Source of the DNA: Platynereis dumerilii
Taxonomy: Eukaryota > Annelida > Polychaeta > Phyllodocida > Nereididae
Length of the DNA stretch: 64,000 nucleotides
Assembly (NCBI GenBank): GCA_026936325.1
Contig: JAPTHN010000008.1
Location: forward strand, 18,444,259 to 18,508,258
Reading direction: 5' to 3'
In this document: piece after piece, positions 50,569-61,391 of the stretch
How the letters are laid out: the number at the start of each line of letters is the position of its first letter
Position numbering within the stretch: the first letter of the stretch is position 1
The notes under the pieces: generated by a model
Database searches by the model: none
Told to the model about the DNA's origin: nothing
The model's input: the letters and a program-made list of their open reading frames with translations, nothing else
Position numbers and translations under genes: made by a program

Positions 50569-50934
50569 CCGACCACCCCCCCCCCCAGAGTTTTAAATGG
50601 AATAGCCCTTACTGCATTTTATTTCTATGTTTTTCTATGTTTTCTGTCTCATTCTGCTATGTAATCACATGTACTGCCTCCATTATAGCATTTCGTCTAG
50701 AATACCTTTAAGCATATAGATTTAAGAAGTTTCTCGCTCGCGTGACTAGGCGCGAATTGCCCCCCCTCAAAGACCGCTTGCCCCCCTCTCGCCCCCCTCT
50801 GGTTACGCCACTGGTCGGCCATGAACAGGGACAGTCCGTGAACAATTTTTAAATCCCACCCTATAATAAATTATTACATTATACACTGTTAACAAGATTT
50901 TCTGTTTTTATCTTTCTCTTTCAGAACTTCAGCA

Positions 50935-53900
50935 ATGGCCAGTGACAGTAGCCCTTCCCCTGTAATTCCACAACCTGCACCATCTTCTCCGTGGAGTAAA
51001 GTCTCCGCTCCTACGCCATGTTCTCTAGAAGATGTAATGGACGAGGAGAAAAGTGAACAATTAGCCAAAAAACTTCAAGTGGAGGAAGAAAACAAGTTGA
51101 TTGATAGCTGCGATATTCCCAAGTGAGTACCAGGAGAAGTCCACTTAGTCCAGACTCATTACCATAAACATGATAAAATGGGGTAAAGTTGGCAATTCAG
51201 TATAAAGTTGTCAAGATATTTTGTCCCACTCAATGGCAGAAATGCCAGTTTTTCCTCACTGACACACATAGCAACTATGCCAAAGGTACCTGTCAGTGAG
51301 GAAAGTTGGCATTTCTTCCATTTAGTGAGCCAAGATAGCTTGCCAATACCCCGGATTGCCAGCTTTACCCCATTCTATGGTATTTTTTTTTTTTTTTGCT
51401 ATGCCCTGAGGTCTCCCTTGCATTGTTTATGAATATTCGTTTAAATTAATTTGTATAAGTAGAATTTCAATTGCAATTAATAAAAAAAAAGGATGCTCCT
51501 TCTTTCAGTATGTTTATTGATTGCAATTAAGCCATTTGTTGGCTCAATTCGCTCCTGTTGTTTTAATGGGTCTTCAATGCTTCGCAATTGCAGAAGAGCT
51601 CTAAAGTTTAACATAATAAGCATCAATTGCTGGAAAATAGTTTTGCGGACCAGATACTCACCGGACTACTTTTGTCCTGATTAAAAGCTTAAAATTAATT
51701 GAAGTTTATAATGGGGTGTTTTTATAATTTTACCTCTCCAGCTTGGAAGATATACCATTCATAACAGAGGCACCAGGTGCAGACACTGCTGACGATCACC
51801 TGATTGCGCAGATGCTTCAGGATCAGTTTAATCGAGATTTTGACAATCAACTTCAGCGAGAGGAAAATAAGTTCAACGGAACAAGTAAAGGTGTGATTAT
51901 CTTTTTTTCAGTCTCGTTTCTGAATCCTTTTGTTTTTGACGCTTAGCGTGCTTAGTGCTGCACTAATAATAGATTATTGTCATGTCAATGTCAGGTTTAA
52001 ATCTGACTTCACTCAGATCATGCAAATGGTTGTTTTGTAATAAAACTAAGGCCAAACATAATTGATTCTTAGCTTCGCAGACCCGCCGACACAATAGATT
52101 TCCTGCCGATGGAAAAAAATAATAATTTTTTTTCACCTTTTTTTTTTGTCCTACCGACCGACCCTAGAAAAAGTGCCTTTAGAGGATCCGAGAAGCTAAA
52201 GATCAATTATGTGTGGCCTAACCTTTTCTCATGGTTTGAAAAAAAAAATCATAATCTGGGATCAAATTCAGAATTCCCCGATTGCTATGCTGTACACTGA
52301 ATGTAGTTTTTAAAACTTGTTCTTTTTTACAATGAGCTTTCTTTTATTTCAAGGACCTTCCATCTGTATCCTTCGACAAAGACTTAATCTGTTACATTTC
52401 TTGTTGTCTCGTATTTTTCAGTGCGTTTGAGTTTTGGCAATTATCGCCAAGGTCATGAACAGGAAGGAGCAGAGAGCGCTGAGGAGGAAGAGGAAGAGGA
52501 TGGTCAGTTGATCATTTTTACCTGAAAATTCTGAAATTATTTTAAAATTGACATGGGGGGAGGAGGGTTGGTCTAGTGGTACCATCAGCAACATCTAATT
52601 TCGACATGACAGCTGAATTTCGACACCCCCCAACCTGCCTGGCAAGTGATCCAATCAGTCCAGCAAGTTGTTGACAGTTTGGCCAGCACTGCAACGCAAT
52701 ATACTGCATTTGGAGCTTTTGTCAAATGCACTTGACAGCCCCCCAATCTGCATGTCGAATTCAACTGTCATGTCGAAATTAGAAGTCGTCAGTGGTAGCA
52801 TGCTTGCCTGCCAACGGCTTGGTCCATGGTTCTAATCCAGCTCTTGCCGGGTCACTTCGGCCTATGTTGGACGGCTTTTTCAATCATCGTTTGCCTCATT
52901 GCCGTGTCTTCCTGTCCTAATTAACCTGCCAAGTGGATAAATACAGGACGTAAAGCCCCAATCATCCATCCATCCCTTTAGATTTAAATGTTTTAGTAGC
53001 ATTAAAGGACATGCATAAATCATCATATTCAAATTCAATACATTTTCTTTTGTAGGCTAATTTGAGCAATTTTTATTAAATTTTTTTATTAAATTTATTC
53101 CATAAATTTAATTTTTCTCATACTCAAGTTTCTCACACAAATAGTTTTCTGGACATTTTTATGAGTTTGCTTCTTTTACTCATTACAAAGTTAAGATAGG
53201 CCTATTTGGTTATTGTATTCTTCTAGTGTTAGTGTGAAATTAAAAATTATAATTTCCATGAAATGATTTAGTGAGGTTAAGAAATTGAATTAATTAGGAT
53301 ATTTTTTAAACATCTAAAAAATTATATGCTAACTGTATGTTTCAGATACAATTCCCAAATTCAAAAAGGGTTATATTGGAAAGGGCAAAAATATTGTAAC
53401 CAAACACGATGAGCAATTCACTTTCAAGAAGAACTACAAGAAAGTCATGGAGGTAAGGTTAATTTATATATATCTATTGTGTACCTTTCTTGTCAATCTG
53501 TCTTGGCTGTCTTTCTTTAGTGTAGATCTGTCTGTCTTACTTGTCTGTCTTTCTGGGTTTGAGATTTAAGGCCCCAATTCATCGCTCTGTTGAAAAAATA
53601 TTTTCCGATTAATTCAACACTTTCTAGTCAGGAAAAATTTTAATTATAATTTTATATTTTACAAAAAAAATGTTGACATGTTTAATTTTGATGCAAGAAT
53701 GATTTTGACTTCCTTTCAGTTTCCGCCTGGATTTGAAACAGGCGACGTCCGAGGTAAGGAATACCGACTTCCAAATAAGGTGTATAACCAGTTGAAGAAA
53801 CATTCTAACATCGATACCAAGAGGAAGTACAGGTTACACGAGAAGAAGGAACATTCTACTGCTGTAAGTTTTCCCGCTTTAATCAGAATTACTAAGTCTT

Positions 53901-56900
53901 ATTTGTGGAAAAGAAGTCCCTTCGTTTGTATAGTATTTCTACAATTGTTCAAAGCACTACAGTTTGTCACGTCAACATTGAGACAGACGTTTGGCCAGAT
54001 ATCTCAGCAACCACAAGCCCCACAGGAGAAATACGCATACCTACATATAGCTTAGCTCTGTTGTAATCTGAATATCTCATTTTTGTGATGTTTTGGTGCC
54101 GTTTTTGTCCGATATTTGCCAATTTATGAAAATGGCAGTCCTTTTTCGCAAAATTTTGACATTTGTGATGCTACTTATCTGACACACAATGGGCAATGAC
54201 GTCATAAAAATGCTCCACAGCGCCACCCCAGACTTAGTTCTACTCAAATTTGCATCAGCGGATCCACCAATCTCATTGTGTTGATTTTTATGAACTGTAC
54301 AAACAATGTTATGTTTCCGTCTCAATGCTTGACGTGACAAACTGTATGTTTGAAATTGTTATAACATTGATATCTGCGTAACATCAGGTTATAAAGGCTT
54401 GTAATAAAGCCCCATCCATCCATCATTTTCCACTTTCAAAAAGTTCTGTCACTTGCCTTGGAGGGCTCCCTATCCACAACTATTTACTATTTAGTTTACT
54501 ATGATCATCACTCAGCAGATCAGAAAATGAAGTATTTAAAGATTTTGAATGGCCTAATTAAAATTTCAGGAAATGGCCGTGGATGAGAAGACCCGTCTTA
54601 TTCTGTACAAGTTGCTGAACAATCAGATATTGGAACAAGTCAATGGAGTGATCAGCACAGGAAAGGAATCCGTCATTATGCATGCCGATGGGGGAGCGTA
54701 AGTGATATTTTTTACATGCATGATTTTTCTCCCTTTCAGACCAGATCAAAACCATGAGGCCTGTAATTTAGGCCTCAAGGTCAGTAAATGGCGTGCAAAG
54801 ATTCTTCATCCACAATTCAAAAATATCATGTTTTTAGGAAACAGAATTACCTGCCTATTTGTTCCTATAAATTTCGCACAGATATCAGGTTCTTAAATCT
54901 TTTCGAAGTGCCGATATAAAATTAATGCCCAGGTCAATGTACATATCTCCGAGTCTGATCTTGCCTCTAAATAGCCCACACCGGTGCTGATGGGGCGTAA
55001 AACACAAACTCTCTCACTCACTCACTGCGAGTCTGATCAGTCCTTTGTGGCTTTAGTGCTTATGTACATTAATTTAGTTGGCCTCATATTCACAGTGCTG
55101 TTAATTATATCAGTTTCTTCACATTTATTTTGTGTTTTATGTGGAAAAGGGATCTATCCTTTGAAACTTTTTCTTAAATAACGTAAAAACTTAAATGTAC
55201 TCTAATAAAAAAAAAATGAAAACATTAGGTCCTAATCAATCCTCTTATCTCTCTACCTATTTTTCTACTTATCAATAACATTTTTATCATGTTATCACTT
55301 TTGTCCTTTTCAGTATGGATACAACGTTTATTCCAAAAGAGTGCGCCATCAAAGTATTCAAGACCACGTTAACAGACTTCAAGAACAGGACCCAGTATAT
55401 TCATGGAGACGTACGTTTGCACAAAGATGAATACAAGAAGAAGAATCCACGAAAAATCATCAAGATCTGGGCAGAGAAGGAGGAGTTCAACTTGAAAAGG
55501 TGAGGTTATTATTCAGATGTTCTATTTGAGGACTATATTATGACCCTTGTTGAGTGTCGTCCTCCTGTCCTAATTAGCCTACCCAGTGCATAGATACAGG
55601 ACGTAAAGCCCCAATCATCCATCCATCTATCATTCTATCACACTTGTTGATTAATAGGGATGGGACGATAATGGTTTTTTGATATCTTGATATCTTGTGA
55701 GGCTGATAGGGCGATGACGCAATATATCGGGGGTGTCATAGAATCCAGAAAATAGAACAGAAAAGCAAAAAATCAAATTCAATTTACATTGTGGATAATC
55801 CTTGCATTGATCTAAGCATGATATATATCGATCATTGTCCCAACCCTATTGATTGATTGACAGATGTGTGGGCCTACATGCTTGTACGTAATTATATACT
55901 GCAATATATTGATTATCGTCCCATCCCTACTGATTGATAGACAGATGTGTAGGCCTACATGCTATGTCATGCATGTACGTAGTTATAAAACGTACCATAA
56001 AATCTCCATCAGGGATGAATTGCTCATAAGCAAAGCCCCGGGTTATCACACCAAGAAGTTGATAATATAAAATTTACGATTTATAAATTTTCAATTTCAC
56101 TGCCTGAGAATAAGAGAGAGAATATAGGATCGTCCATGATCCATCCTGATTGACATTTTGTGGGAGGGGGGTTAGCTTTGACAGGGTAGCTTTGACAGTT
56201 GGTAGTGCTCTAGACTACCTATCGCTGGGTCCCAGGTTCGAATCCAGCTCTTCCGCCATCTTCTGGACATATGTTGGACAGCAGTTTCACTCATCCTTCA
56301 CCTCATTGTTTCATCATGCTCCAGTCTTAATTAGCCAAAAAAGGGCATGAATACAGGATGTGTAGCCCCGATTATAATTATCCAATATCCATCCATCGAT
56401 TTACAATTTGCATTGAAAATTGGCCTGAAACAAACACGCTGTTATAGAAGAAATGGTTTATGAGAATTTAGGAAATACATCTTCGATTTCATTTAGTTTG
56501 AGCTATGGTAAATTCTAAATCATGTCAAAATTTAGATGGGTAAGTGTGTTCAGCATTGTTAACTATTTCTTCTTTTTGTTTTCAGGTTGAGAAAATGTGG
56601 CATTCCTTGTCCTACAATGGTGGTATTAAAGAAGCACTGTCTCGTCATGTCCTTCATTGGGAATGAGGGAAGACCTGCTCCCAAATTGAAGGAGGCTCGC
56701 CTTGGACCTGCTGACATTATGGACGCTTATGAACAGTGTCTCGAGGTGTGTTATCTTATGACTTTGTCACAGATATGTCTTATTTTACAGTTGTGATGAT
56801 GTCCAAATACGTTGTGAGTAAAAGTTTCAAAATCTTGTCCAAATATGTTGTGAGTACAAGTTTCAAAATCTTGTCCGGATACGTTGTGAGTAAAAGTTTC

Positions 56901-58872
56901 AAAATCTTCAAGAGGTCCAAATACTTGATATCAGGAGGTATTAGTAACTGTTGTAAATTTAGTTAATTCAAGATGAGCCTGGCTTTGTCACAGAGACAAT
57001 CAGAGACATGCTAGAAAATACTGAATGGGGTAATTTCTGCAACCTACATTTTGATGTCAAAAATCTCCCAAGTTTGAGAAAAACCTCATAGAGGGTGTTT
57101 TCTTGTGATCTTTTCCATCGTGTCGACTGTGGTATCTCATCTTGTTGTAAAATATCTTTGATTATGTAATGCAGTCTCTGTTTCATTTTACTTTTACTAA
57201 TGCATATATATATGTATTATTTATTTTACTTAACTATTTATATTTATTCTATACAGTGCCGCAGCATGTTTAACATTGATGTGCACTATAAAATATGAAC
57301 AAACTTAAACTTAAACTTGGAAGTATAACTAAGTCTCAATTGAATTATCTTATTTTGCAGAATATGACCAAGATGTACAATGAAGCAGGTCTCGTCCATG
57401 GAGATCTGAGCGAATACAACTTGCTGTGGCACGAAGGGACCTTGTATTTTATCGACGTAAGCCAGAGTGTCGACAAATTCCATCCTAATGCTATGAAATT
57501 CATGCTAAGAGACTGCAGAAATGTCTGTGATGTAAGTATACACAATGTTTACTTGTCTGTTCAGTGTTCAATGAGTGTTCTTAAAATTCAAGAGATGTAT
57601 TCCTGCAAGTAGTGAATATAATAGTGACCATTGAAAATATGTCAATTACTACTTTAGTGAAATTAGTACACTGAAAAGAATCATGTCTTAAAAATTCCTT
57701 TACAAATGGAATTGTTTGCCCCTGATATTGGGCACTTATTTATTTTTTCCGTCGTTGTGCAAATCAGTTCAGTACTATTGTGCCTTCACTGTCGTAGCCT
57801 CACTGAATCACTGGCCAAGCCTATTTCTCCTGTCATTTTTTAGCGGTGAAAAACAGGATTTTGCTAGCAATCTGGGCATATGGGAGGTTGACTGATATAA
57901 AATATGAATAGGACTTTACCCCACTTAAAATAACATTTTACATTAAATAATGAAAATACTTTATACCACATTTATTTAATGAAATTGTCTTTTTTCTATT
58001 GCAGTTCTTCTCCAAATCTGGAGTGCCCGATGTGCCAACGCATTACGAACTGTTCAACAAAATCACTGGCTGTAGTTTCGAGGGAACAGGAGAGGAGTTT
58101 TTGTCTCAGGTAAATATTCATAAGAAGTTTGCAATAATCTTATAAGTGTTTAGTTTATGGCAGTAGTTCCTCAATTAATTAATTGCTTTGACAATATTGA
58201 TTTTAGGACATTTTGTCAGATACCATTGGTGCCTTAGTTCTCAGAAAAGTGTTCTGTCATGTCATCTGCTTAGCCAAAAAAAACTAATATGAGTTCTAGG
58301 ACTGGCAATAAAGTTAATAGTGAGACCTGTATTGACTGTTAATCATATACTTTTCGGTGAAATTTTAGGGGGGGAGGGCTGGTCTAGTGGTAGCGTGCTG
58401 GGCTGCCAATCGCTGGGTCCAGGGTTTGAATCCAGCTCTTGCCGGGTCACTTGGGCCTATAGATGCCACATTGTACGGCTGTTTCAATCATCCTTCACCT
58501 CATTGCCATGTCCTCCCCCTGTCCTAATTAGCCTACCAAGTGCATAAATACAGGACGTAAAGCCCCAATCATCCATCCATCCATCTATTTCTGTGAAATT
58601 TTGTGGAAGTATAATTTTGTGAATTTCAGATTGAAGACTATGAAAAGAATGAAGAAAAACTTCGTCTTGAGAAAGGAAAAGATTATGCATTTGATTTCTT
58701 CTTTGAACAAGCTCAAAAAGAACACCAAAGTCAAAGTTCAAAGCAAGACGATGATGATGATGATACAGAGTCAGAAAGTGGTGAAGATGATGATGATGAT
58801 GATGGAGATAATGAAAATGATGATGTTGAAAATAAAAATGTCACAGATGAAAATGTTGAGGTTAAAAGTTGA
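50935..58872 (+). CDS. RIOK3: RIO kinase 3 (11 coding exons)
   Basis: RIOK3 is an atypical serine kinase/ATPase of the RIO family, associated with 40S pre-ribosomes and, in vertebrates, innate signalling. Coding exons are 50935-51122, 51742-51890, 52422-52502, 53346-53452, 53720-53863, 54570-54697, 55314-55499, 56586-56745, 57361-57531, 58005-58109 and 58630-58872 (1662 nt, 553 residues; human 519). All AG/GT sites and phases agree. The RIO signature is complete. A P-loop-like ISTGKESV spans about 251-258, the ATP lysine is at 279 (CAIKVFK), the hinge is VMSFIG, the catalytic loop is HGDLSEYN (Asp396, Asn401) and the metal Asp is 413 (FIDVSQSV). The N-terminus starts with the conserved SLEDVM and EQLAKKLQ features. 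The last 40 residues are an acidic Asp/Glu tail. The exon holding the start codon begins with a splice acceptor at 50924/50925, so a 5' UTR exon exists upstream. Confidence 0.95.
51176..51374. mobile_element. foldback MITE with AATGGGGTAAAG ends
   Basis: Inverted ends AATGGGGTAAAGTTGGCAAT and the complement give about 200 bp. The arms contain GGCAGAAATGCCA-type steps. Located just after the first RIOK3 coding exon, in the intron. Confidence 0.65.
52050..52218. mobile_element. PIF/Harbinger-like MITE with GGCCAAACATAATTGAT ends, copy 2
   Basis: Flanked by TAA at 52047-52049 and 52219-52221, 169 bp. Same family as 48087-48296 with shorter homopolymer arms. In a RIOK3 intron. Confidence 0.8.
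52557..52976 (+). mobile_element. tRNA-derived SINE split by a MITE
   Basis: The SINE head (TGGTCTAGTGGTA) is interrupted at 52582, then resumes at 52791 (AGTGGTAGCATGC) and ends in an ATCC tail near 52975. The 7-bp AGTGGTA is duplicated around the insert, as expected for a transposon insertion into the SINE A box. Confidence 0.8.
52582..52790. mobile_element. palindromic MITE inside a SINE
   Basis: The 209-bp insert has inverted arms TAATTTCGACATGACAG and the complement a short way in from each end, and is flanked by AGTGGTA (52575-52581 and 52791-52797). No coding capacity. Confidence 0.7.
55553..55635 (+). mobile_element. SINE 3' fragment
   Basis: Only the 3' body (CCTGTCCTAATTAGCCTACC) and ATCC tail of the tRNA-SINE remain, in a RIOK3 intron. 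Confidence 0.7.
55655..55848. mobile_element. hAT MITE with TAGGGATGGGACGAT ends
   Basis: Ends TAGGGATGGGACGAT and ATTGTCCCAACCCTA, 194 bp, flanked by TTGATTAA and TTGATTGA (8-bp duplication with one change). A second right-end-like copy (ATTATCGTCCCATCCCTA) lies at about 55911-55929. No coding capacity. Confidence 0.75.
56156..56398 (+). mobile_element. tRNA-derived SINE, diverged
   Basis: It has a B box GGTTCGAATCC (about 56236), an AGCTCTTCCGCC body and a tail ending in ATCC repeats. The A-box region contains a small internal duplication of TAGCTTTGACAG. Confidence 0.7.
58367..58594 (+). mobile_element. tRNA-derived SINE, best-preserved copy
   Basis: A box TGGTCTAGTGG (58380-58390), B box GGTTTGAATCC (58423-58433), body AGCTCTTGCCGGGTCACTTG and an ATCC tail. 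The anticodon-loop position reads CTGCCAA, possibly a tRNA-Gly-like ancestor. It lies in the last RIOK3 intron, ending some 35 bp from the final exon. Confidence 0.8.
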
Positions 58873-59006
58873 GGATGATGAACGTTAGTAATTTTTGGTA
58901 AATTTAGGATCGAATGAGTCTTTTTTGTTTGTTTCGAATTGTTTTTCGATGGATATATTTGTTTAACTGTTGAGTATTTTGTACATACTGTGATATATAT
59001 TTGTAA

Positions 59007-59012
59007 AATAAA
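59007..59012 (+). promoter_or_regulatory. RIOK3: RIOK3 polyadenylation signal
   Basis: AATAAA lies 135 nt after the stop codon, followed by T-rich sequence with TTGTTTG. Confidence 0.75.
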
Positions 59013-59326
59013 ATGTTAATTTATAATTTATTGTTTGATATTTTGAATCAGGTCAATATGATAGAGTATTCACCTGTATGTGAAATGGAAAATAGTTAAG
59101 ACTAGGTATCAGGTCAGCCTATTTTATCACCATGGTACAATTTTAAAATGGTTCAACTTGTCGCTGCCAGTTTTTTGTCACCCAAAAAACGAATGCACTT
59201 GTCACTTGTGTCACACAGGTAACGAGAATTTGTTTCTGTACATGTTCGATTCTACCCTCATGTTTGGCAGATGATGCCAATGTGCATTCTCTCAGATTGT
59301 GTTTCTGGCTACTGCCCCACTAATGG

Positions 59327-59530
59327 CAGGGCTCCCAGGCGCCCTATATTTCCAATAAATTCTTAAATTTCCCAATATTTTTTTTTATTCCCTATATTTC
59401 CCTATATTTTCAGGCTTTTTGCCAAAAATTCCAATATTTTGACTCGCGAAGCCCTATGAAACCCTATAAATTTCATTAAAAACTTCCTATAAAATCCCTA
59501 TATTTTTTGTCATGGCCGCTGGGAGGCCTG
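59327..59530. mobile_element. short hAT-like element (6-bp duplication TAATGG)
   Basis: Inverted ends CAGGGCTCCCAGGCG and GCTGGGAGGCCTG, flanked by TAATGG (59321-59326 and 59531-59536), 204 bp. The interior repeats CCCTATATTTCC-like phrases. Lies downstream of RIOK3. Confidence 0.65.
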
Positions 59531-60238
59531 TAATGGGGAGTATGAGGGTTGGTCTTTCGAACAACATGACCAACTGGTTCCTGCTCGAGTAAAGCTCTCC
59601 TGTTTTGTTGTCGGACAACCCTCATGGCTTGTGCATGTTTGGAAAACAACACGAGTCCCCAGAGTTATCCCTTGTTACACTTTCAAATATTACCTGAAAC
59701 AACCTCCATGATAATTGTACCCTAATAAGTTTCCAATGTACAATTGGATTGAGTGCCTTTCCTCTGTTAATTTCTCAATACGACTTTCATTGAAGCTATA
59801 CAACTGCCAGACTGAAGTCTGAGGCAGTCACTCGGTTTTGATAATAATGTGTTCACACAGATTGGGGCGTTCTTGCCTCAGCAGAGAACATGACATTAAA
59901 TTGCATCAGAGAGTTATAACGAGCTGCTACGTCTCCCTGATTGCATTGTCCAGCTTACTGTATCCATTTACTTTACAAAAGCTATTTTAATGTGACAGGC
60001 ATGCCTCGTAAGTTCCAATATCTAATAGCTTTTAATGTAAGTGCTGAGAAGTTCAAACTGGTTGACGCCAAACTTCCAAAAGACTTGAAATTCACATGCA
60101 GAACTCATTGATCATTTTCTATGTTTTACTGAACAACCAGCTATTTTTGCAAAACAGCCAGGCAGGTTTTGTCGCCGCATGCTGCTATTGGCCTGTTATT
60201 ATCTGCATGGCCTAGATTAAACTTTAAACATCAAATCA

Positions 60239-60371
60239 ATGAGGCTCTGGATGGGTTTTGCGTCCCCCTGTCCCGTGGCCATTTTACTTTTGAATTCCCT
60301 GTCCCTTCACAATTTTATCAATTGGGGCTTTTGAATTCCCTGTCCACCATATCCCCCCATCCAGAGCCTCA
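60239..60371. mobile_element. small MITE with TGAGGCTCTGGATGGG ends
   Basis: Inverted ends TGAGGCTCTGGATGGG and the complement enclose about 133 bp with GAATTCCCTGTCC repeats. No target duplication resolved. In the RIOK3-HSP70 intergenic space. Confidence 0.6.
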
Positions 60372-60517
60372 CCAAAGCCTTGGCATCCAATTAAAATGTG
60401 TCTAAAAAGGCAAAGGTTTTAAAAACAAGCAGTAATTTTTGGATTTTCTCATTGAGTTTTAGACATAATACTGCTATCAATACAAAAACAGTAATACATG
60501 TATTTTCATTTTGATAT

Positions 60518-60523
60518 TTTATT
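60518..60523 (-). promoter_or_regulatory. candidate HSP70 polyadenylation signal
   Basis: The minus strand reads AATAAA about 870 nt past the HSP70 stop codon, the first clear match, implying a long AT-rich 3' UTR. Confidence 0.45.
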
Positions 60524-61391
60524 GAAAATTTGATGCACAGATCTTCTGTACAATTTATGTACAACCTGGTAACAGCTTTGTCAATGTATAATGTGTCATG
60601 TAGTAAACATCTAACAACAACATATAGTAACACTGCTATGTACATAAATGCAACAGAAATGGATCACCCAACATAGTAAACATGTTCAAATAATCAGTAA
60701 AAAAATAACTTTTATATTGCCGAACAATACAATTTCACAACTGGTGTTTATACAGGTATCACCGGGTATGCAATTTTATGCAAAATACACAATGACAAAC
60801 TTCGATTAAAATATATTTCTAACCTATGAATAATGATAATACATATGTGGTTAGAATTTCAGACTAGATGATAAGCAGATACTATTCCATTTTGAGATCA
60901 ACAACATGTTTAATTGAATTTTCAACTACAGTCACTACAGTCCACAGTTATCTAAATCTATACTTAACCTATCTTCTTAATCTATCTTAATCTATACATG
61001 TAATTCGATAACTTGTCAATGTCAATAACAATTTTAACAGTCTACATTTAAAGAGTATACAATACATTTTCATTGTTCATAAGACTTTCAATACAATAAT
61101 AACAGGTGAATGACGGTTTATGGAATTTTTAAATGCAAGAGTACAAATGTTGATTCAATTTTCGGTTACAGTTGAAAAGTCAACATTAACAAAATTCTCC
61201 ATTATGCAGTTAGCACAATAAAAGCTTGCAAACATCATGAACATACTAAGAAATTCTAGCAATAATAGTCAACATACATAAAATTAACTACACAATTTAA
61301 AGAGTCCATGGAATTTTCAAAATTTCATACTTAACAAATAAGGAGTCAGTCCATGGTAATTGAAATTTCAGTTCACTTTCATGGATTTTCT

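Larger units (their letters stand above)
46541..50608. mobile_element. PIF/Harbinger-like element, copy 2 (TTA duplication)
   Basis: It has the same ends as 21082-21404 (GGGCTATTCCATTTAAAA), flanked by TTA (46538-46540 and 50609-50611), but is 4.07 kb. About 880 bp is hAT element B and its duplication, and further small elements lie at 47086 and 48087. Some 2.8 kb of interior sequence has no counterpart in the 323-bp copy, so this may be a fuller relative or may hold more unrecognised insertions. Confidence 0.65.
46409..50813. mobile_element. hAT element A, outermost of a nest filling RIOK3 intron 1
   Basis: Inverted ends CAGTGGTGTAACCAGAGG and the complement CCTCTGGTTACGCCACTG are flanked by a perfect 8-bp duplication GTCGGCCA (46401-46408 and 50814-50821). 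This end sequence and length of duplication are typical of hAT. G/C-only tracts lie just inside both ends. The interior contains several later insertions. No transposase frame was found, so it is non-autonomous or has been gutted by nested insertions. Confidence 0.85.

Noticed and set aside
53678-54055. 125-codon open frame as a separate gene
   Set aside because: Its middle is RIOK3 exon 5 (53720-53863), and the rest is read-through into flanking introns.
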